Shown piece by piece: positions 12,563-25,100 of a DNA stretch of 64,000 bases. The position numbers and the translations under genes were made by a program. The DNA lies in assembly GCA_008692225.1 (NCBI GenBank), contig VICG01000002.1, positions 884,001 to 948,000 of the forward strand, given 5' to 3'. How positions within the stretch are numbered: position 1 is the stretch's first letter; each line of letters opens with the position of its first letter. Source of the DNA: Monilinia fructicola (taxonomy: Eukaryota > Ascomycota > Leotiomycetes > Helotiales > Sclerotiniaceae). A model generated the notes under the pieces. It worked only from the letters and a program-made list of their open reading frames with translations, was not told the origin of the DNA and ran no database searches.

Positions 12563-13691
12563 ATTAGAAACGTTGTCGGAGTCAATCGAAAGACGAGTTC
12601 AAAGGTTCAAATTGTGTTGTATCATCTGAAAAGGCCAGAGAGAAGTGGAGTGGGTGCGATGCTACTAGGTATGGCGTAACGGCAGCTCCCGCTCGGATCA
12701 AGCATTCTCACACAACTTGAGCAGATAAGTTTCTGCTTCTCAGAGTTTACATTTTCCCACTCAAACCTTTCATGGTTGGTATATATAGATACCTTTCAAA
12801 AGTCTTGCAAAGAATATCCTCCAATTCAAGTTTCACACATTTGTTTTTGATTGCCTCTGGAAAGGTTGAGCTCGGAAACATACATTCCAGACGCGACGGA
12901 AAGTTCTGATCGGTCTAGATTCATCAGATCTCTCTAAGGAGGGATCCTTCAAAACTTTATGACTCTCTCCTCCCTTCGAGATGTCTTACAGACTCTTGAA
13001 ACATCCTTTTTCTTTCGGCAGTCTTTATCAACTCCTCTGATGGCCATCGATCCTTTGAAAGCACGATCAAGTGTACGTTTCAGATTGCATCCGGCCTATC
13101 ATGTTCGGTGCGCTTGAGACACACCTGAGGGATGTCAGTTTAACGGAGTATATGTGAAAAATATATGGTCATCTAGATTTTGCGAAGTTTCGGGTCTCAG
13201 AGGGAACTTGCATACTCTGTGTGATACAGTTCCCTCTCTTATGGCTGCAAGCGGCTTGATGTTACGAGGCTCAGCTAGAGGATTCAAGTAAGGGATATGA
13301 TGGTTCAGATATTCTGTGACTCGTCTCCTTTGTAAGTATTTTCAGTCAACATCATACTAACCATGGCCAGGATAGGAATGCGACTTCATATATGGATTTC
13401 TCTGCCACACCATGTAGGAGCTAGGTTCTTCAGACAGCTACTTTCTTAAATTTCCTTCTGAACTTCGCGTATCAGTTGAGTTGACCTCCTTTGAGACCTC
13501 ACCATTACAGATCACCATATGCATCAACTTGTGGTTGAACTTCTTATTTTCTACTTGGGCATCATTTGTCTTTTCAAGCCAAGATTCTGCTTTGTTCTCG
13601 CGTGCCCTCTTAACGTATTGCCCGAAAGCTAGCTCTGTTTACCATACCGAATTCCTTTCACCCTCAGAATAATAAGCTGCAGCACCGCGAA
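12563..13691. other. spacer between GWT1 and the divergent downstream gene
   Basis: This is a shared upstream region: GWT1 reads left and the next gene reads right. No RNA gene, repeat or coding frame is recognisable. It presumably holds both promoters. Confidence 0.5.
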
Positions 13692-14831
13692 ATGCAACCC
13701 AAGTCGGCACTCAAGTGTGAGCTTGAGCGTGGGGATTCATCTCGAGGATCTGGATCTATATACCCGCTCACAAAACTCCCCAGTCCCAGCATGGTGGCAG
13801 CACAAACTTATGCCTCACGATTTCAAAACCCAGTCGGGTGGGAGGCTGATACATGGTCGCAGCATGGTATCTTAACACAAATGGAGCAGTTTCCCAGGAG
13901 GCACTCTACTATGGCGACCATGGCAGAACAGAAAGCATCCTTGGAAAATAAGTCTTCACTCGCGACAACCTCGCCCTGTCTACAGATTACTCCTAAAATA
14001 CGACTCACCAGTAAATCTTTGAAAGAACCTGAATCTCGCCTCGTCGCCAAAGGTCGGAAAAGGGCGCCTGTCATGGGCACCCTTGATGCTAGGCAACATT
14101 TCGGAACTCCGGCCTCCTCCACCTCGATCCACCGCGTCCCATTCCAATACACTCATGACCGGCTGCAAATTTGGGGTCATGCTTATTTCGGAAATATTGT
14201 TACCGCTGATGCATTTGTCAACGCAGTCAGTTTACGGCGATCAAGTTTAGTGACCACAAATGAACAAGACCTACAGGAGTCTCTCAGAACGTCGGATCAG
14301 GTCATGATACGTGCGATGGTACTACCCAAAGCAGTTGAGCGCAAGCCCTTCTTGATTCAAAGACAATTTGACATTCGGAAACTAAGAGATAGTATACCAG
14401 CATCTCGGCCCAGCCAAGACCACGCCCGGGGCTTGACAACTGTGAGAAGGTCTAGCAGGCTTCGTCGATTGTCTTTGCAGGGAATTTCCAACTCAACCCA
14501 ACGCGGGACCATACACAATCATTTTAGAGGGCAGATCAGCACCAATCACGTGGCAGTACCAATCCGTAAGTGTCATATAAAGAACAGTTTTTTATAACAT
14601 GATTAACAATTCAATTCAGATATAGAGTATGCTTTACATTATCTTCCTGTCTTGGCAGCTTTGATGCTATCGGGACATGTTCGCAAGGGCGATTCAATTG
14701 ATCTCCCTTTACCCAATCCGGAAGCATGGGTAGATACAACTGCCTATGTTTACACTGGCCAAGGGGAAATCACATCAGCCATGAAAGAGAATATTTTGTT
14801 TCTGGCGGGGCGGGCTGAGAGTGAAGGATAA
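13692..14831 (+). CDS. conserved fungal protein with a BTB-fold-like C-terminal segment
   Basis: Two exons: 13692-14565 and 14620-14831, with a 54-nt GTAAGT..CAG intron, 361 aa. The N-terminal 140 residues are polar and probably disordered. A conserved block begins near residue 150 (RLQIWGHAYFGN, then ADAFVNAVSLRR). The second exon gives LPVLAALMLSGHVRKGD, a short D-L-P-L-P run, AYVYTG and a final ENILFLAGR. The combination of a surface-loop helix, an AYVYTG strand and a helix looks like the second half of a BTB/POZ fold. I recall similar uncharacterised proteins across ascomycetes but know no function. No signal peptide or membrane segment. Confidence 0.7.
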
Positions 14832-17800
14832 TAATTCTACGCCGGTCATTTGAAGGGTCAAGGGGAGAACGGAAGTTCGATCCGATCCGTCACGTTCTGC
14901 AGTCAGAGTATATCGAATGGACCTTGGTATAAAACATGTCGGTATTTCCTGCATCGCTGCGTGGGATTTCATCAGGCCACGTGGTGTAGTACTTTAAGGG
15001 TATCACGCCTTGCATTCGATGGAAAAAGCTTAGAGACGACCATCCCGTCCCGAATCTGCTGTATTTTACCAGAATACAACTGTGAGAACTTAAATAAGAT
15101 CTATCATATTCGGTGATTGAATGGAGATAAATCATGTTCTTGAATACTACTCACACTCCATTATCCAGAGTTGCATTGAACAGTGATGCCTTGTTCCATG
15201 TCATTGACATTTTATCATCGACAGGCTTTTTTGTACTTATTGTATAGAGTCATTGGAGAATTATGACCGAGATTCCATGCGCATTTATTGTTTACTATGT
15301 ATGGGCGAAATATAGAGCACTCTCGTCAGCCAGAGTTTACAAACTAATCAAAGATGATTGGAATAGCAATTTTTGACCAGCGCCCGAGAAAGGCGCGATA
15401 AGAAAGGAATCCATGGCTCTCACCAAGTAAAATCGAACCACAGTCCCTGATCGGTAAAAACCCTGATTCAATCGGCTGGCAAATTTGATTCCATTGACCG
15501 AAGAGCCGATGGCTCTCTTAGGAAGTATTGTTTTTCCAATAGATCGAAGGCCCTCGTATGTTCTCTTGATTTCGACAAACAAGTCATATAAATAGGGGCC
15601 AATCGACTCGCATACCATGATATTCAAAATGAGCTAATGGATGATTTGAAGAGCTTTTCCTCGGTATCAACTTGACATCGGCCCAATTACTCAATCCTCG
15701 TCTAGTTTATGGTCTACAATACCCTGCGGCGTCTAACAACGTTTGTGGAGGTCTATTATGCCCCGGATTTCCTGAAAACGGTTCGTTACCCTTCCTCCTC
15801 GTACATCATCGTGCTTCAATATAACCGCAATCTTTCTAACCGAGATTAGTACATAATTAGAATGTACCTGTACAAAGCATGGTTCTCAACGAAGGAACAT
15901 CTCCAAAGTGTATTGTACCTCTCTTCACAGCTTCCTTCCTAATTTGAATATTTCCCCACAAATCCCCTGTCCTCAAACCCAAACCCATTGACATGGCTTT
16001 GCAAACATCAGACGAGATGAACCGCTGTAAAAGTCATCTCTACATCACCAACAGTGAGTTGTTGACAGATGCACAATCACGCCAGAAGTGGTAGATCATT
16101 CCCATAATCCACCATTACTTCCCAATTCCACAGACGGCTTCAGGATTCTAGAATATCTTTAATGACAAATATTGCAATGCCTCAGACGGCATATTGTCTC
16201 CTAGGAAGGAAGCACAGGTAACACCCAGCCGCCATTCCATGCAGGTCCAATCCCATCGAACCTTGTTTCATAGGACGTTGACAATCCTCAAATCTTCAAA
16301 TGGCCTCTTCTTGTACGCCCAACTTCACGTGTATAACCGTTACATACACACCAACATCGTTGATATGGATTATGTCTCCGATGTATGAAAACTTCGTACC
16401 CCGTGAATTCCACTTTCCCAAAACGCCAAACACGGAGCATGCCCCCGTTCCCCCACCTTCTCCAATCAATCCCATAATTGTGGATCATATGTTGTGATTT
16501 CGTCATATTGGGCCCAAGGCTTTACATTCTTAGAGAGTGAGAGTCCAACATGTGAATATGATATTTCTATTCTGGTCAGTCTTCATCCATTTCAGCTAAT
16601 TTATGTCCTGTGAGTAACAAAGGTGCGAAAGAGCAAAACCCATCCAAAGCCCCTGCATCGCTCGAACAGTGGTTTGATTCCCACCTTTAGACCCTCGATT
16701 ATAGGAGGCGTATCTGCTCGAGCTGGATCATGAATAGCCTGAGTCGTCAGTCTCCTTGTCCTCTCCTCAACTGCACTCACCTGTTTCTCGATGGTCCAGT
16801 AATCTAAGCAGCCCACAAATTCGCTGCATTCATCACGTAGATGAGCTGATTAACTTACTTGAATCACAGCCCAGTCTCAAAATCAACGGTGCAATCTCCT
16901 CCCTTATTCACCGACTGATTGTCACTCTATCAATACTTCATGTCCCTTCAGTCCCGGGCCGGATAAATATGCTTATTGGAAACAAAACATCCGATCTTTT
17001 GGGGAGATTGCCATCTACTAACGAAAAGGGTATTCGGATACCGAGTTTCATTCGGATGTAATGTATGTAATTGCATAAGAGATTTGCCGATTGCAACGCA
17101 AGATCCCTCCTCTCTATTTTCTCCGTTCTCCGTGTACCCCCGCACACTCTCAACATATATGAAGTCCCGAATGGATACCAGTTTGACTTGCACCCTCGTT
17201 CTGCCATCCATATCTCGTTTTAAATTGAGCATCTAAGTACAAGGTAGTTCCTCATAGTAGCTTTAGCTAACGCTATCCACGTTTCCCCATTTATTGGGTG
17301 CACATACCTGACACACTGAAGTCTTCAAGGCAAGCAGCAAGCGCTGTTAGCTGTAAATGATTGACATGGCACACATAGTTCTACCGTGTGATAAACATTG
17401 TTTAGTTTCCGCAATGACTTATCTATCTCGGTCCAGGCCACAACAAACGGCCACATATATACCAAGGCATTCCCTCTTCACCTCTACCCTGGCTCTTTTC
17501 ATCCCACAAATCCCTTCACTCCCTCTTAACCACACTCACCACCCCTCCCCTGTGCCTACATTACATATGCATGCATGTATGCATACATGCATCTATCTAC
17601 ACTGCTCTTGAATGATGAAAACCTGTCCGGCATTCCTATTTTTCCACCTTGGGTTCAAATGCTGTCAAAAGCATCCTTCTAAATGTACGCTCGACACCCT
17701 CTCCTGTCTATCCGTAACGCCCTGTATCTCTCTTAGTCTTGATGATGCGCTCGTCAGAATTCAAAACAACCTTGTGCAAATGAAACCTTCACTATTTGAG

Positions 17801-19081
17801 TAACACCGATTAGACATACCCAGGCCAAGATATTCAAGCAGAAATATATATAGGTAGCAGTACATATATATATATATATGCATATGCGTTACACATACAC
17901 ACAATTCCAAACCTGGCCCCTTCATTATCTAAGCATTTCGTCCCAACTTGCTTTAGGCCCATTCTTTCCTTCCTTCTTCCTTTCCATCTTTTTTCGCTTC
18001 TCTCTTTCCTGCCGAATTTGCTGTAAATCGGCCCCTAGCCTTGATGATCGGTGACGCCGAGGATGTTGCGCTTCACTTCCAATAGATGTCCTTTACCAAA
18101 GTATTCCCACATGAGATAGACACATGCGTATAAAACATTCGCTCGGCCTTGAAATATCGTCTTTGAGCGATTTTCCACACGGTGCGGCTTGAGCGAGAAT
18201 GAGAAAAATGCCAAGATAAATGGGTCCTCATGGATCTGGGGGTCGCACGCATCTTCACCCATCAGTCAAGATAAAGTTTGAACGAACGATAAATTTGATA
18301 TCGAGGATCAAGCTACATGCCTGTGGCTTCCTGGCCTTCCCATTCCGATTATCTCATCCCATTTTATCCACACGCCATTGTCGAAAATCATCTTTCTATT
18401 CTACATGGTTTGATTAGATCAGATCGGATCGGACCACGGTGGTGATGCCTTCACGTCCTTGATCCCAAAAAAAAATGAAAAATTATTTTCTCGTAAAGCC
18501 TAATGCCCCTTTGACTGCAGAACCCTGTATGAGAGTGTCCCTGTCGCAACGCATCCCGATAATTAAATGATGGAGAAAGGAATCAAGGGAATGACGAGAG
18601 GGAAAGGGGATATTTTTCTCTCCCGAGGCCATTCACCCGTCAGACATTTGTGGAAACATTTTTTTTTCGATCCTAGTAGGTAGATAAATGGGAAATGAAT
18701 GGAAGCAAATGAAAAGGAAAAGCAAAAAAGTAAATAGGATGAGCCATTTTCAGGGGTGGGATGTGAGTATGTATGTACATCGATATCCTAAAGCAACTCC
18801 CCATGCCTTCTCGTCTCTTTTCAACAGGAAAGGAAATGAGAGATAAACTCCGAGAACATGCAAGAACATCTGGGGCAGAAAACCAATAACCCAGCTAATC
18901 TTTTCAATCATCAATATGTTTAATGCACGTGCGCGCACGCCGGCCGAAAATTTGAAGAAACGTTGAAAGCATAAGACAACGCATGTAAATGACAAATAGT
19001 AGAAAAGCCATTGCCCCCAGGACAATGCTGCACTAGCGTCTCAGGGGGGGGTTCCTTTTCTACGACTGCCTCATCAAGAAA
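14832..19081. other. gene-poor spacer
   Basis: No frame here has a recognisable family or coherent splice structure. A short AT dinucleotide run occurs near 17,863-17,880 and a GCATGTAT-type repeat near 17,565-17,590. A 91-codon hydrophobic frame (19025-18750, -) lies next to the glycosyltransferase 3' end and is more likely UTR. Confidence 0.45.
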
Positions 19082-20853
19082 TTAATGAGAAAGAAAGACA
19101 TCATCATCATCATGGGAATCGTTTGAATCGTAAGAGGCATCGGAAGACGAGTCGAGATTACTCTCATCAACGAATATCTCATCGTACTCATCATCCGATT
19201 GGGGGTAGGGGTCGGGCTCAATCTCCAGTGCGCAGCTCGACTTTTCCGAGCATGAGGTGTGATGCGAGCTCTCGAATGTTTCGGGTGCGTCCGCTTGAAC
19301 CTCGTCTTTGTAGCGGACGAGACCAGGGTGATTGCCCGGTGGAAGTGTGATGCTCTCGCTGCGGCGTGCTCGAGGACTCATACGATGGCTATCATTGGCG
19401 TCTCCATCTGCACGACTACCCCACGACGTCTATGCAAGGATTATTAGCATCTAGCTGAAAAGAAAAATTGAAATGAAACGATGGGAGGGAAAACATGTGA
19501 GTGCGGGGTCTTAGCTTACCATCCGGAGTGTCAGCAGTGCATATAGTTTTATCCATCCGTGAAAATATCCGAATAGAATGGAGACCGGAAGAAATCCAAT
19601 ATCTTTTGGTTCTCGAATGAAGAGGCCGACCAACTTTACAACCTTTGATATAAGCATGAACACCAATTGAACAATTATTGCAATCATTTGATGGTGCGCA
19701 GACCATGATGCAGTCGCCTTCAATGTAAGGAAGATGATGAGAGGATCGAAGGCAAAAGACAAGGAGGTAAAGGTGGCGATATGCAAAGCATACACACACC
19801 ACGGTTGTTGACTGTGCACATACATGATCAGCAAAATACTCTCCTCGTGATCGAACAAAACCGGTCACGACTTACAGCCAAACGTGTCTCTCCGTGACCA
19901 AACTGGTATAGTTACTTCTCCAATTACTGCGAGCCCATCTCGAGCATTGATACAAGTATTTAAAATTGTTCTCAAGGGTCGTTTCAATCTCGCATTCTCG
20001 GTTGTATTGGATCCATGTCGACCATTGATTTGCGACAAGCCACCTCGTGACGAAGTTATCATCATCGGCATTGAGTTGATATTGGCCCCACCTTTCGGTC
20101 TTGAACCCATCCAGGAAAAGGGGACTCTGCAGAATCTCCGACCTGAAAGCACAAGTTCGCCCAGACATACAGGATGTTCCACCGTCGATGCCATGGGTTG
20201 CCGAAATCTCAAAGTTGCGCCTTTCAATATACGCAGCCCCAAGCCAATTGAACGCACGCTCGGCGAAGGTACCGTCACGTACTCGCTTGACTCTTTGGCA
20301 TGGCCCAACACCGCCAATCTTTGCATTCTCGAAAGGTGCAAGTAACCAGGGTAGTATTGTTCTTGGCCACGTGACATCATCATCTGCCATAACCAAGATG
20401 GGCGTCTTCACTTTGGGAATAACCTCGCACACTTGGATTCGTTTGTTTGCAATTGGTGCAAAGTATACACTGACATTATTAGCCTCCAATGACTTGGAGA
20501 AGTACTGCAGTTTCTGAAATTTGTCGACTGTGGTGACCAGAATAAGCTCGGCTGGTTGACAGGCGAGTATACTCTGTAGGGAATCTCTCAATTCTTCGAA
20601 GTTGTTATGGATCGTAGGTATTATGACGCTAACATCTTTGGATGTGAAAGAAGGATTCGCCGGTATTGGGACTGTTTTGTAGACCCAATGACTGATGGTA
20701 TTGACAATAAATCGGACATAGCGGTGAAGCCTGTGTGTTTGTACTATTAGTTATCAAATTCTATGGTGTAGGAAGGGCAAAATTGAGAGTCTTCTCAACC
20801 TACCACAGTATTAAGAAGGCCCATTGCCATATATCTAGACTAGGTAAAGCCAT
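19082..20853 (-). CDS. family 2 membrane glycosyltransferase, fungal CPS1/GT2 type
   Basis: Four exons: 20853-20804, 20730-19876, 19811-19520 and 19429-19082, with introns of 73, 64 and 90 nt, 514 aa with no frame break. A short N-terminal hydrophobic segment leads into a GT-A domain: DVSVIIPTIHN, MADDDVTWP (metal-binding acidic residues), GIDGGTSCMSGRT, ADDDNFVTRW (acceptor region), and QCSRWARSNWRSN, a QxxRW-like motif. Three or more membrane segments follow in exon 3. Exon 4 encodes an acidic Ser/Asp-rich tail. This is the fungal GT2/CPS1 family; in Zymoseptoria tritici and Fusarium graminearum a homologous GT2 is needed for hyphal extension on solid surfaces, and in Cryptococcus Cps1 is linked to an extracellular polysaccharide. 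The product here is not known. Confidence 0.88.
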
Positions 20854-22063
20854 TTTCGCTACACAAAATTAAGATTGTAGATTATAAAGATGCAAAGAAC
20901 AAAGGGCTCTCTGTAGACACAATCCACGGAGAACAAGTGAGGTACAAATCCAACGTCACCAGGATCAGCTACGTACGTGTAGTAGTAGTACCTTGATGAG
21001 GTATAGATGTAAAAGTGGCAAATCGAACTGGTGTGTAAGACTCGTATAGTGGACAGCCGGGAAACAAGAGGTCTTTTATGATGGCGGATAACGAGGTCGA
21101 AAAAAGGGTTTGTGGAAGTGAGCGATTTCAAAGTGGTTTGAAATAGTGAAGAATCGGAAAGATGACCCGTAACACATGTATGATAGAATTTCCCGGAGAT
21201 TTTCAGAAGTTCTTCAAAGAGGGCAGACTGCAACGTATAGGGGCAAGATTGGGCCGATGTCTTCGATGTTGGTCAAATGATGTTGATGTATGTCGTGGAG
21301 GGAGGACGTGGAATGAAGGGTCTCGAGGGCAGTTTGTGGTGGTGATGCGCGAAAATGGAAGGGCCGTCAACGAAAGACTGAACTTTGGTTGTTGGATATG
21401 TTTGCCCGTCAGGTAAAAATTAATTCTTCGTATCTCAGAAAAATCAAGGTGGAAAATCTTCTTTCTTGGGGGAGGAAATGTGATTTCACTGGAAGCCAGC
21501 CATGAAAATCCTCGAAATGTGGTAAGAAGGTATGTGTGTGGTAGTTCTTTATTTTGTTTGCTCCCAAAGACCAAAAACCAAAATACAAAAAACTTTTCTC
21601 CCAGAAACCTGTCAATATATATTCAAGCAGCCAACGAAGAACAATAGAGACGAAGAGATTGCCAAACGACTGTGATCCTCGTGTACCTGAGTTCAATTGG
21701 ATAAATATACAGTGGCAAGGAGCCGGTTCCCTTAAAACAAGAATGACACACTACCACGAGAGAAGAGAAAGACGATGATGAGATGTCATACTGCTTCGAA
21801 GGTGGACATTCGGGTCTGGACGAGGTCTATATATGACTGAAGCAACAACACGACCACACGGCTGGACCCGAGCAGTTATATTTTTTCCCTTTTGTCCTTG
21901 TCTCCTGCTACAGAGCAAGTTAAGCGTTAGCAAATATTAGGAAGACTGGGACGGATGCATCAGGGAATCAGGGATCGAGATGGAAGAGTGGATCAAAATC
22001 TGGAGACAAATAGCAGCGCTTGTTCTGCGAGCATTGAGCAAAATGTGCGCCTGGTGTACCATT

Positions 22064-22139
22064 CGAGCCATTGAGCCATTGGAGCCATTGGAGCCATAGG
22101 AGCCATAGGAGCCATGGGAGCCATGGGAGCGAGCCATCC
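22064..22139. repeat. GAGCCATNGG 10-bp minisatellite
   Basis: About seven units of GAGCCATTGG, GAGCCATAGG or GAGCCATGGG, the variants occurring in ordered blocks of two or three. Confidence 0.8.
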
Positions 22140-25100
22140 ATGAATTTGATGAGAATCAGTCGAGCCATTAGTACCAGAAGAGGTCTGGGTCTGTTAAGCT
22201 CTTGGGACGTACTTGTACATTCTGGGTATTTTACTGGGGGTGGGGTGGGGAGAAGGTTTGTTGGTTGATCGCTTTGGGAAGTGTAGGAGGAAAAAAGAAG
22301 GGAGCGCGCGAGAATTTCACAAACAATAATCAGAATAATAAGAACAGTAAGGATAATAAGGATAATAATACTCCGAGTAATGAATGAATGGATGAAGGAA
22401 CGAATGTACGAGTATTTCGTACAGAGTCGCAGCAGCTTTAGTCCGTCCGGCTATCTACAGGAGCTGGTTAGTCGATTTTGACCCCTTCATCAGTTGGTTG
22501 TTGGATTACACTCGGTTCAGTAACGCTTGCCGGGCGCCACTTTTTGCAACAGCGGAAGGGGGAGGGGATAAAATGAATCCAATGATGGGGACCCTTCAAC
22601 TCACTGATTCAAGTCCGTAAGAATTTAAAATATTTAAAATTGGACCTCAAGCGCGTGTGGTGGGCATTGTGGATGTTTGGAGGATGAATCTTGGTGGTGG
22701 GTGGAGTGCGAGCGAATAGACGAATAGTGAGTGCACTAGGTGGGTGGATTGTCTAGTTGCTAGGTACAGGAGGTAGGGGGGCTTTAGGGTGTTTTAGTCT
22801 ACCTTGAAAGGTTGCTTGTTGTATGGAAAGACGAAAGAGGATATGCGTGCGTGTGAGAGGAACATCGCTATCGCTCTAATTTGGCACTTAACACACCGGG
22901 AGCGAGAGTCTACATGATGGCCTCCTGGATAGGTTTCCATGTAGGCTGAGAGACGGCACATTCAATTGCCCACTGCATGGTGACCAAACCTATGAAGCTC
23001 TGATGAGATTACGAGTCGATTTCATATCACTTTTAGGCTAAATACACAGCCAAATCTTCCCGATTCCTATCTTTCCGCTTTATATGGATCATCGACTTGA
23101 ATAGAATCACCTAGCTATATGAACCTAGGGACACATGTACCTACGAAAAGTATAGGAACAAGATGCCTGTTGGCAACCCATAATATGCCTGTTTTCATGC
23201 TTGTTAGATTGCTTATACAAATCACACTAGAAATCTCGTCAGTGCTTGCTAGTTGGCCTGTCATTTGCGCAATTGTGGTCGACTAGGATCTTTCATAAAC
23301 GAGACACATAGGCCGCTGCAGGCGCCTGCTTTAGGATATCTTAGCCCTCTTTCAAAGACGCCTTCGACACTTTCCTCAACATTAGCGAATATGATCCGAA
23401 GGTCTTCTCCAGTCTTTCTACAAGGGCTTTCTTAACGACGAGGCGTTTCGGTTGTTGAAATTTGATCAACCTTCACGAATCTCAATTGCTCCAAGTAAGT
23501 TTGTCACTTCAGATGCAGCTGCCAAAGGGTGGCCGTAGTTCGATCTAAAATCATATCCATGGGTGTCACAGCATGAAAATGATGAGCATGATGAACCCTT
23601 CACTTTCCACATCCACAAAGAGGGGTATTCTGTTGCTGGAATGATGGTCATGTTTATGGGACCGAATACTGCCAACATCAATCAAAACACTGGCCATCAT
23701 ACGTCAAGAGCGAAACTTAATGAAAATTCAGAGTCGTCACGAGCGGAGGGATGAGCATCGAAGCAAAACGTCAGCCATCAAATGCCTGGACGTAACCGGG
23801 GGGGGAAAAAGGGCTCGTGGCGAAGCTATCACTACTCGATTCACTCACATCATGTGTTATATCTATCTACCCTTCATCCATTTCAAGGTTGTCGCTAGTT
23901 ATGTTATGTGATTTTCATGTTCTGTCTCCTCGCTCCCCCCATTTAACTTGATGCAATGTGATCTCGATATTACCCATACCGAATTCAGGCTAGCCAAGAA
24001 AATCATGATCCTGCTGTATGTGAGGTACTATACGGATCTTTCTCCGAGCCTCCCAGTACATGCTGGAGTCGATTGTTCCGACGGTTTCATTGTCTCGGAG
24101 GAACGAATATCCTGAACATGCTTGACATATATGCTCAACGTCTTTTCCCCTTCGCTGATGGTATGTATGTATGTATGTATGTATGTATGTATGTTATACG
24201 ATACCCCAGTATTAATCACACTATGCTGCGAAAGCCAATACGAAGTTTCCAGAGTTATGTTATTCTTCTTATTCACGCTTTTGCCGCCTTCCTATCGATT
24301 TATTCCCCATCAGTCGTGGATCCCGAGTCTAATTGTAATCGACTGTTTATTAATGGACTAGCGGCTTCGAAGAACGCGAGAGATATGGGAGGATGGGTGA
24401 TGGGATGACTCGTTGGAAGTCCGTGTCACAAATAACATTCTTTTCTGGCAGGCAGGGCCGTGGGCAGTAGGTTGTTCGGCACAGACAAAGTGAGACACGC
24501 CAATCGATGAGCGGGGTTGAACAAGAGCTTGGTGACCTTGATTCACCAAGATTCTAATATGCTGACTACAAATCTAACAAATCTAACAAATCTCACAAAT
24601 CTAATAAACTCGAGAAAGCTAAGAATAGTGGACACTATGGTCGAGGCCGAGTCCGTGAGTTCAAGCGCGCAAAGAGTGTGGAGAAGTTGAAACAAATCAC
24701 AACAAAGAGATTGTCACCTTGAGCGATGTTGAAGCAGCCGTGGCGTTTCGCAGAATCTGGCCATGCTGTCTTGAATAATGAATCTCGTAAACAGATAGCT
24801 ATCTAGGCACTGTTCGTATAGAGAATAGATGTACGTACTACTAGTCTACGGCTACTGCTGCTGCTACTGACTACTACTGCTCCTACTAATAACTGCTACT
24901 GCTACTAACTACGAGGACAACGACGACCACGGTACCTGCCGATGTATCAGTGTGAGCCAATGACTTGTGTATCCCTTTCGAAGCGGCAGCCAATGTTCGA
25001 CTTCGTATAAGAAGTAATTCGTTCGTATCATAGGTAGTAGATTCGGAAGCTATAGCTTCGTACAGAGTGCAGACGGGAGCACCTATCTGCGATTTGCTAT

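Noticed and set aside
18750..19025. Hydrophobic 91-codon frame next to the CPS1-type gene
   Set aside because: It lies in the expected 3' UTR of that gene and has no recognisable similarity.
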